Shown here: positions 9,224 through 14,997 of the stretch, piece after piece
How the letters are laid out: each line of letters starts with the position of its first letter
Position numbering within the stretch: position 1 is the first letter of the stretch
DNA from: Myxococcales bacterium
GTDB taxonomy: Bacteria > Myxococcota_A > Polyangia > Polyangiales > Polyangiaceae
NCBI GenBank assembly: GCA_903642325.1
Contig: CAHJWM010000050.1
Span: forward strand, 1 to 35,065
Direction of reading: 5' to 3'
DNA: 35,065 nucleotides
Program-made: the position numbers and the translations under genes
Notes under the pieces: model-generated
Told to the model about the DNA's origin: nothing
Databases searched by the model: none
Seen by the model: only the letters and a program-made list of their open reading frames with translations

Positions 9224-9300
9224 TAGCGCAAACCGTAAATCTGATCTAGCGCTGCGGTCGTAGTCCATCGACCGCTCTTATCTGCGGACAGGGAGTTAGT

Positions 9301-10986
9301 ATGAGAAATCGAGCTCTAATCAAATCGGGTCTAATCGCCGCGGCGCTATCGGCGCTGGGCATTTCGCTGCTCTCGCACCACGCCGGTGCGTCAAGCCATC
9401 GCGAAGCACCCTTCATTACCAAGAACCCTAAAGTCGACAGCACCGACTTGTATCTGTTCAAGAGCTACGAGGCCGGCAGGGCGGCGTACGTGACGCTGAT
9501 TGCGAACTACATGCCGCTGCAGAATCAGAACGGCGGTCCCAACTTCTTCACCTTCGATCCGGAAGCTCTGTACGAGATCCATATCGACAACACCGGCGAT
9601 GCCAAGCAGGACATCACGTTCCAGTTTCGCTTCCAGAGTAACCTCGTCGGCACTGCACTTCCGGTTCCGCCGCCCGTCGGCGGCGTCCCCGCTGCCAACA
9701 CCAAGAACGTCGCCATTCCGCTCATCAACTCGGGCGCGGTCTCCGGTGACGGCGCATCGGCGCCCGTCAACGCCAATGTTTTCGAGACGTACACCGTTCA
9801 AGTGCTCAAGGGCGATGCGGCCACCGGCACCACGACGGACGTGACCCTAAACTCGAATCCAGCGATCAAGACGTTCCAGAAGCCGCTCGATTACATCGGC
9901 CAGAAGTCGTTCGGCAGCCCTGCGGCATACGAGCTGTATGCGCGCAAACACATCTTCGATGTCAAGCTCGACGGCTGCGCAACACCCGCGCGCGTCTTCG
10001 TCGGTCAGCGCAAAGAGACGTTCGCCGTCAACCTGGGCGTGATCTTCGATCTCGTCAATGTCGACGGCCTGGGCTTAGCCGCGGTGAATCAGCCGCTCGG
10101 CGACGCGCTCTCTTCCAAGAGCCATCGCGCCGACTTCGGCAACCCCATCGGTAACACCAACATCACCAGCATCGCGCTGGAGGTGCCGATCACGTGCCTC
10201 ACTGGCACGGCCAGCGCGGCAACCGGTGCCGCCGCCGATGCCAACAAGGTCATCGGCGCTTGGCAGACGGCCAGCGTTCGTCAGGCCCGCGTCATCAACC
10301 CCGGGCCGACGTTCGCCAAGCCCACGGTCGAAGGCGGCGCTTGGGCGCAGGTCTCGCGGCTCGGCTTTCCGTTGGTCAACGAGGCGGTGATTGGCCTGAA
10401 AGACAAGGACAAGTTCAACTCCAGCATTCCGAGCAACGACCTCGCGAGCTTCGCCGACTACGTGACGAACCCCACGCTGCCCGCGCTGCTGCAAATCTTG
10501 TTCGGTGCCGCCGGCTACGCGGCTCCGCCAGTTCCGCGTGATGACATCGTGGCCGCAGCCATCACCGGCGTCTCAGGCGTCAATCTCGTTGTCGGCGGTG
10601 CCGCCGGCGAGATGCAGCGCTTGAACGTCAACCCCGCTTTCGTGCCACGGCCGATCGCGACCCAGTTCCCATTGGGCGCCGCCGGTTGTTTCTTAGGCGC
10701 GAACGTCGCGGCCCCGACGTACGGCTTCCTTGCCACCGACCCGAACTGCGACCCCAATGGCTTCCCGAACGGCCGCCGTCCGCTGGACGACGTCACCGAC
10801 GTGATTCTGTCGGTCGTAGGCGCCAACTTTCTGCGTACGCCACTGGCCGACAAGACCGTGCTTCACGACGGCGTTGCTGAGGAAGCGGGCTTCCGCGCCA
10901 TTGTCGCGCCTGCGACCACGCCCACCGCGAGCTCGCCCGCCGTGGAGATGTTCCCGTACTTGCCCACGCCCAATGGCGGAACGTGA
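9301..10986 (+). CDS. DUF4331 family secreted protein
   Basis: The 561-residue protein starts at an ATG with AGGGAG five bases upstream. A signal peptide precedes SSHREAPFITKNPKVDSTD, the N-terminal hallmark of DUF4331 proteins, and the following LYLF and later LYEIHIDNTGDAKQDITFQF also fit. The mature protein is predicted to be mostly beta and to sit in the periplasm or outside the cell. No catalytic motif is known to me for this family. The acidic and His residues of the HREAP region (HREAP then D-x-T-D) could bind a metal. It overlaps or nearly abuts the small lipoprotein gene behind it and shares a region with TPR, HupE and di-haem genes. Family call is confident; function unknown. Confidence 0.9.
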   Translation: MRNRALIKSGLIAAALSALGISLLSHHAGASSHREAPFITKNPKVDSTDLYLFKSYEAGRAAYVTLIANYMPLQNQNGGPNFFTFDPEALYEIHIDNTGDAKQDITFQFRFQSNLVGTALPVPPPVGGVPAANTKNVAIPLINSGAVSGDGASAPVNANVFETYTVQVLKGDAATGTTTDVTLNSNPAIKTFQKPLDYIGQKSFGSPAAYELYARKHIFDVKLDGCATPARVFVGQRKETFAVNLGVIFDLVNVDGLGLAAVNQPLGDALSSKSHRADFGNPIGNTNITSIALEVPITCLTGTASAATGAAADANKVIGAWQTASVRQARVINPGPTFAKPTVEGGAWAQVSRLGFPLVNEAVIGLKDKDKFNSSIPSNDLASFADYVTNPTLPALLQILFGAAGYAAPPVPRDDIVAAAITGVSGVNLVVGGAAGEMQRLNVNPAFVPRPIATQFPLGAAGCFLGANVAAPTYGFLATDPNCDPNGFPNGRRPLDDVTDVILSVVGANFLRTPLADKTVLHDGVAEEAGFRAIVAPATTPTASSPAVEMFPYLPTPNGGT

Positions 10987-11000
10987 GAAAGGCCTTAGTC

Positions 11001-11378
11001 ATGCGCTCACGTACTCTCCTTGGTGCGTTGTGCTTGCTCGGCGCGTTGACCGCGGCCGCGTGCAGCGACGACGACGCTTTGACTGGCGGGACCGGCACTT
11101 CAGCCGGTAGCGGCGGTAAAGGCGGCGGTGGTAACAGCACCGGCGGTAATGCCGGCAAAGGCGGCGGCAGCCACGCGGGTTCTCCGGGCGGCGGGTCGCC
11201 CGGCGAAAGCGGCGCGGGTGGCGAGGCCGGAACAGGTGGTGGTTGCGTCCACTTCGCTGATTTCGTGCACGATGTCATCGCAAAGGACACGAATAGCAAG
11301 AGCGCGCCTCGGCCCGTGAATGATATCGTGTTTTGCGTCGAGCCCGCCGACCCCGGCGCATTCAACGACCTGTTCTGA
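11001..11378 (+). CDS. Short lipoprotein with Gly-rich linker and small C-terminal domain
   Basis: The ATG at 11001 is preceded by GAGAAAGG, giving 125 residues; an in-frame GTG at 10983 overlapping the DUF4331 stop (GTGA) would add six. The signal peptide ends in LTAAAC (Cys21). About 50 residues of Gly/Ser repeats follow, and then only some 45 residues of normal composition, CVHFADFVHDVIAKDTNSK to the end, with two cysteines that could pair. Its position suggests a surface partner or anchor for the DUF4331 protein. No family was recognised. A terminator follows at once, marking the end of this operon. Confidence 0.75.
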   Translation: MRSRTLLGALCLLGALTAAACSDDDALTGGTGTSAGSGGKGGGGNSTGGNAGKGGGSHAGSPGGGSPGESGAGGEAGTGGGCVHFADFVHDVIAKDTNSKSAPRPVNDIVFCVEPADPGAFNDLF

Positions 11379-11400
11379 TCGAAGCGTACTGGTCACTTAG

Positions 11401-11444
11401 CGAGCCGGTCGGCGTCCTCCGCGTCGACCGGCTCGAGTTTTTTT
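11401..11444 (+). terminator. Intrinsic terminator after the DUF4331-lipoprotein pair
   Basis: A perfect 11-bp stem, CGAGCCGGTCG (11401-11411) with CGACCGGCTCG (11425-11435), closes a 13-base loop and is followed by seven T at 11438-11444. It lies 23 bases after the lipoprotein stop and in front of the converging NiCoT-like gene. Confidence 0.9.
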
Positions 11445-11517
11445 GTGCGTCTGGGGCGGTGCCCGTGGCCCGCTAATCGGGGGCATGACGTGCGATCTTA
11501 CGGGATTGAAGCAAGCG

Positions 11518-12210
11518 TCATTGCGGCAACCAGTGAGGGTGGCTGCTGAATAACCCCTGCACGAATCCAATGTCATAGATCAGCAGGGCACCGAAAGAGA
11601 CGCTGAGGAGACCGGTGACGACCCCGAGGACCCGGTGCAGGCGTGCAAAACGCTGGGCGGCGGCTGCGATCGGGACGGCCATCGCCGTGGTGATTAGCAG
11701 CATTCCCGCGATTGTACCGACGCCAAAGACGACGAGATAACATGCGGCCCACAACGCGTTCGGGATAGTGCCTAAGACCAAGAGGGCGACCGCGGCAGAC
11801 CCGGCAAGCCCGTGCATGATGCCGACGAAGAGCGGCCGCATCGATCGCGGTCGATTCAGAGCTCGGGCGCTGGGGTGCTCTGGGTACGGCTCCTCACCCC
11901 CAGACTCGGCCGCTTCGCGAAACCCCGCGCGCACGTTGAGCCCGCCCAGAAATACAAGCATCAGCGCGACGCACAGTTCCATGCTCAGCCCGACATAGGG
12001 TGGGATCACGATGCTAAAAAAGATGATCGCGCCGCCAACGATCAAGATCGCGATCGAGTGCCCGGCTCCCCAAATGACCCCAATGGGTGCGGCAGCCCAC
12101 AAGGTTCGCTCACGACTAACAATTGCCGACACCGCGACCACGTGATCGGCATCAGTGGCGTGTCGAATTCCAAGGAAAAAGCCGAACCCTAAAGTCACCG
12201 TAATGCCCAT
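11518..12210 (-). CDS. NiCoT-like (HoxN/HupN/NixA-type) permease, short form 1
   Basis: The 230-residue protein has about six membrane helices. Its first helix holds RHATDADHV, the HX4DH nickel/cobalt signature of NiCoT permeases, and a GAGH motif and HGLAGS follow in later helices. An AAGGA ribosome site lies about eight bases before the ATG. Classical NiCoT proteins are about 330 residues with eight helices, so this is a reduced form; the central loop is short and acidic. A paralogue lies at 21962-22702, and both end in the same HxHWxPQ pattern. Metal import is likely, but export or another substrate cannot be excluded. Confidence 0.85.
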   Translation of the reverse strand: MGITVTLGFGFFLGIRHATDADHVVAVSAIVSRERTLWAAAPIGVIWGAGHSIAILIVGGAIIFFSIVIPPYVGLSMELCVALMLVFLGGLNVRAGFREAAESGGEEPYPEHPSARALNRPRSMRPLFVGIMHGLAGSAAVALLVLGTIPNALWAACYLVVFGVGTIAGMLLITTAMAVPIAAAAQRFARLHRVLGVVTGLLSVSFGALLIYDIGFVQGLFSSHPHWLPQ

Positions 12211-12246
12211 GGCGCTGTCCTTGCTGAAAACTCAACCGAACGTGCC

Positions 12247-12273
12247 ATGATTATTTATCATTGTGTTACACAA
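12247..12273 (-). promoter_or_regulatory. Overlapping palindromes upstream of the NiCoT-like gene
   Basis: ATGATTATTTATCAT (12247-12261) has five-base arms and TTGTGTTACACAA (12261-12273) is another palindrome with five-base arms. They lie 37-63 bases upstream of the NiCoT-like start, in the expected promoter zone. The AT-rich core could be bound by a Fur-, Zur- or NikR-like regulator, but neither matches a consensus exactly. Confidence 0.4.
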
Positions 12274-12356
12274 GCGCACTTCGCGCCGACTTCGCGAGGA
12301 TGTGTGCAGGGGCGTGACTTTTTAGATCGTAGCCGAGGGCGCGGCCTTTTTCGTGG

Positions 12357-12380
12357 CATCTTAATTAAGATTCGTGCTAC
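12357..12380. promoter_or_regulatory. Palindrome plus TTCGTGCTACA motif shared with the receptor promoter
   Basis: A 14-bp perfect palindrome, ATCTTAATTAAGAT, leads straight into TTCGTGCTACA. The same CTTAATT and TTCGTGCTACA words, four bases closer together, occur just upstream of the TonB-dependent receptor gene near 14972-14989. Two copies in one neighbourhood suggest a shared regulator. Confidence 0.4.
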
Positions 12381-12388
12381 ATAATTTT

Positions 12389-12435
12389 CGCCCGACCTAC
12401 GCGTTCTCTCCCCTGTCGGGCGCGTAGGTCGGGCG
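12389..12435. repeat. Perfect 15-bp inverted repeat
   Basis: CGCCCGACCTACGCG (12389-12403) and its exact reverse complement (12421-12435) flank 17 bases. No T-run follows on either strand, so it is not a standard terminator. The last loop bases repeat part of the right arm (GTCGGGCG twice), allowing an alternative register. It could be a cruciform, a protein site or a remnant repeat element. Confidence 0.6.
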
Positions 12436-12626
12436 CCGAAATACCGAGCCATCCTCGAGCGCTGCTCCGCGACGGAGGTCAGCGCGGCCACGGCGCTGAG
12501 AACGCCCTAAGGGCTGGCGGCGACGCTTAACAAGCACAAGGCGCCGAAGCCGCTCAAGAGGGGAGGCAAGAGCGCGACAGCTCCGCGCGGTGGCCTCGAC
12601 GCCCACTTCTTAGTTCGGTGGGAACA

Positions 12627-12669
12627 CAAAACGAGCCAGGCGGCGCATCGAGTGACGCGCCGCCTGGCT
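12627..12669 (-). terminator. Terminator of di-haem copy B
   Basis: AGCCAGGCGGCGC (12634-12646) pairs perfectly with GCGCCGCCTGGCT (12657-12669) around a ten-base loop. Read on the minus strand, a short CGTTTT tail follows. It begins 24 bases beyond the copy B stop. The T-run is short but the stem is strong. Confidence 0.75.
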
Positions 12670-12692
12670 TGATTCGTATCGACGGCCGGCGT

Positions 12693-14648
12693 TCAGTCGA
12701 GGGGCTTGTCGTCCAAGCTGTCCAAGAACTTGATCGTGTCTGCACGTTGGCCCGCGTCCGAGATGTAAAACGGATGAGGCGCATCCGCGGTTCGGAGGGT
12801 GGGGTTGAGCAGAGCGTCGAGGTTGGGTACCGAATTATCGTGCAAGAAGACGGGCTTGCGCTTCAAATCCATGAGCAACGGCAACGCATCACCACGCGGC
12901 AACCCGAGGTTGCTGGCCTCGACGATGATGAGCTTGTCGTCGAAGATCCCGGGTGAGTTCCTCACTGGTACCAGGCTCGTGATGGCCGGCATCATGGTGC
13001 TGGGCGTGAGTGGACGCTCGCCGAGCGACGGCCCGCCGTTATACGCCGGCCACAGCGTGGGACGTGCCGGGGCGGCTGAGAACAAGTCGACGGTGCTATT
13101 GAACGGCACGATATTTTGGGGCACGAATTTACTCTGATCGTCATTATGGCAAGACGTGCATTGCTGGCGGAAGACGATGCGTCCGCGGGCGATTGCGGCC
13201 GCGTCCGTCTTGTCGCCTGTCGGCGCGGGTAGGGAATCGAAGTAGGAGCTGAGATTCTTCAGCTTGGTCTCGTTCACGCGCATACCGATTGGCGAATCCT
13301 CGTTCTTGGCGCCCGCGTCGAGGCCGGTAGTCACGTCGGCGTTGCCCGCACGACCGACGAATGGATAGCCGTTCGTCCCGCCCTTGGTGATGCCTAGTGA
13401 GGCCAGAATCTTCTCATAGTTGTCAGCGATCTCGATGCCGGCCGCGCCGCCGCGATCTTGCAAGAACTTCCGGCCATTCAGCGTAGTGATGTCGGTGGGA
13501 TCGAGCAGCGCGGTGTAGACCAGGTTGTTGAAGCTAGGCAGCAACTTGATATCGCCGTCACTTCCTTCGGGCGCCGCCAAGTCGGTGCGGAACATCGGCA
13601 TGATATGCATGGGCGCGCCGTTTCCATCGATGGCGTCGTCGAACATTCCCACCGGGTATAAAACTGGGTCGTTCAGGTAGGCATCGACCTCGGTCTCGGT
13701 TGCAGCGGCAGAAATCAGGTTTGCTCCGACCCCTTTACGAGACACCGAGCCATGCTTGTTCGCGATCAAGTCCAGAGCCAAGCTCGGGTAGAACGCGCGC
13801 GAATTTGCGCCCAGCGCCACGGCCGCGCCTACGTTCAAGAAATGGTTGGTCGGGCCGTCGACACGGTGACCGATGGACCCGCCGTTCGGCAACGAGAAGA
13901 CGCTGCCGTCGGTGATGCTATGACAGAACGCGCAGCTGATGCCGACGCTCTCGCCTGCGAACACGTCGCTCGTGTTGACGGTGATCTTGCCGTCCGGCGG
14001 TTGGGTGATATTGCGCGCGGAAACGCCGATCACCGCGTTCAGCTCGATGAGCGCGATCGTGGTGGCTGGATCATTGAGGGTCGGAGCGTTCGCGGGGCTC
14101 AAATCGGTCTTGAGCTCGGCGGCAACCTTGTCCTTGGTTGCGCCCGCGGGGATCGCGTCGATGTCGACGCACAAACCCGCTTTCAGCGCTTGAACCGGCG
14201 TGAGACCAGCGGTGATGATGCCTTGCGGTAGCTGCAAGGCGCGCGTCCAGAAGCCCTCATTTCCGAAGGTCTCGAAACGGAAGACGTCTCTGCCCATCGC
14301 GGCAATGCCGGCCGGATGCTTGAACATGTCCGTAGTGGCGAAAGCATCCGTGGGCCCGGACACTCCCCGCAGGCCCGGGACGCCTGGGACCCCCGCCTCG
14401 CCGCCCGCGCCCGCTTCGTCCGCGCCGCCCGGTTCTTCACCGGCGCCGCCGCCCTTGGAGGTCTCGCCGCCGCGGCCCAATGACCCGGCATGCCCCGACG
14501 ATCCGCCGTGGCCCGACAGCCCCCCTTGGCTCGAAGAGCCGGAGGCACCGGCCGTGCCTTGCGCATCGTCGTCGGAACAAGCGGCTAAGGCGCAGCCCGC
14601 AAGCACCGATAGAGTTAGGGCAACACAAGAGCTCTGTCTTTTATTCAC
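12693..14648 (-). CDS. Di-haem c-type cytochrome lipoprotein, CCP/MauG-like (copy B)
   Basis: The 651-residue protein starts at a GTG and has a signal peptide ending in LAAC (Cys24), followed by a Gly/Ser/His-containing linker of about 75 residues that differs from that of copy A. Haem sites are CAFCH at 239-243 and CTSCH near 497-501. The region between them, the FRFETFGNEGFWTR block and the C-terminal PVFLHDNSV block are almost the same as in copy A, and nucleotide changes fall mostly at third positions, so both copies look functional. Copy B has an extra Cys near 160. Its promoter region carries 17-bp tandem repeats. It ends at a strong hairpin. Likely an envelope redox enzyme or electron carrier; substrate unknown. 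Confidence 0.85.
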   Translation of the reverse strand: MNKRQSSCVALTLSVLAGCALAACSDDDAQGTAGASGSSSQGGLSGHGGSSGHAGSLGRGGETSKGGGAGEEPGGADEAGAGGEAGVPGVPGLRGVSGPTDAFATTDMFKHPAGIAAMGRDVFRFETFGNEGFWTRALQLPQGIITAGLTPVQALKAGLCVDIDAIPAGATKDKVAAELKTDLSPANAPTLNDPATTIALIELNAVIGVSARNITQPPDGKITVNTSDVFAGESVGISCAFCHSITDGSVFSLPNGGSIGHRVDGPTNHFLNVGAAVALGANSRAFYPSLALDLIANKHGSVSRKGVGANLISAAATETEVDAYLNDPVLYPVGMFDDAIDGNGAPMHIMPMFRTDLAAPEGSDGDIKLLPSFNNLVYTALLDPTDITTLNGRKFLQDRGGAAGIEIADNYEKILASLGITKGGTNGYPFVGRAGNADVTTGLDAGAKNEDSPIGMRVNETKLKNLSSYFDSLPAPTGDKTDAAAIARGRIVFRQQCTSCHNDDQSKFVPQNIVPFNSTVDLFSAAPARPTLWPAYNGGPSLGERPLTPSTMMPAITSLVPVRNSPGIFDDKLIIVEASNLGLPRGDALPLLMDLKRKPVFLHDNSVPNLDALLNPTLRTADAPHPFYISDAGQRADTIKFLDSLDDKPLD

Positions 14649-14661
14649 GGTCCATCTCTTT

Positions 14662-14711
14662 CCAAGTTAGCGGGCGGCCCAAGTCAGCGGGCGTCCCAAA
14701 TTACCGGGCCT
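14662..14711. repeat. 17-bp tandem repeats upstream of di-haem copy B
   Basis: Units start at 14662, 14679 and 14696: CCAAGTTAGCGGGCGGC, CCAAGTCAGCGGGCGTC and CCAAATTACCGGGCCTC. A weaker unit at 14713 and AAGTCAGCGGCGG at 14730 keep the 17-base phase. They begin 14 bases upstream of the GTG start, so they would lie in the leader or core promoter. Iterated operators or a slippage product are both possible. Confidence 0.65.
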
Positions 14712-14965
14712 CGTATGCAGCAGGCGTCGAAGTCAGCGGCGGTCGAGGCGCGTCGCGCGCGCGGTCCAACCCCTCGCAGGCCTGCCCGGTCGCCCCCAAG
14801 CAGCTTTCAGGCCATCACCCAAGACCCACTCGGAATGCGGCGTCGTATAATTTTTATGAACCCGCTGAGTAACACGATTAATTCAAAACAGAGCACGGAC
14901 GCCCGTCGCTATTTGCCACCAGGTGGCTAATTGCCTCGGGTCTGGCCCGATCCGTAGCTGCTGAC

Positions 14966-14990
14966 ACGATTCTTAATTTTCGTGCTACAC
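14966..14990 (+). promoter_or_regulatory. Putative operator before the TonB-dependent receptor
   Basis: CACGATTCTTAATTTTCGTG has CACGA/TCGTG inverted ends and runs into CGTGCTACAC, shared with the element at 12357-12380. It ends about eight bases before the GTG start, so a bound protein would block initiation. Confidence 0.4.
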
Positions 14991-14997
14991 ACGCGCC

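Larger units (their letters stand above)
12211..12692. other. Intergenic region with several palindromes
   Basis: This 482-base gap upstream of the NiCoT-like gene and downstream of di-haem copy B holds no convincing gene. It does hold clustered symmetric elements (listed separately): two small palindromes near 12247-12273, a 14-bp palindrome ATCTTAATTAAGAT around 12357-12371, a motif shared with the receptor promoter, a perfect 15-bp inverted repeat, and the terminator of copy B. The density of symmetry is unusual for this window. Confidence 0.5.
14649..14997. other. Divergent promoter region between di-haem copy B and the receptor
   Basis: These 349 bases separate divergent genes and hold no convincing coding frame. 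Near copy B there are 17-bp tandem repeats (14662-14711, weaker units to about 14745). The AT-rich stretch 14845-14885 (TATAATTTTTATGA and GATTAATTC) is a good promoter candidate, and CACGATTCTTAATTTTCGTG lies just before the receptor start. Confidence 0.5.

Noticed and set aside
47-14648. The two di-haem copies as ends of a composite transposon
   Set aside because: They are in direct orientation with clear divergence, and no transposase, terminal repeat or target duplication was seen.
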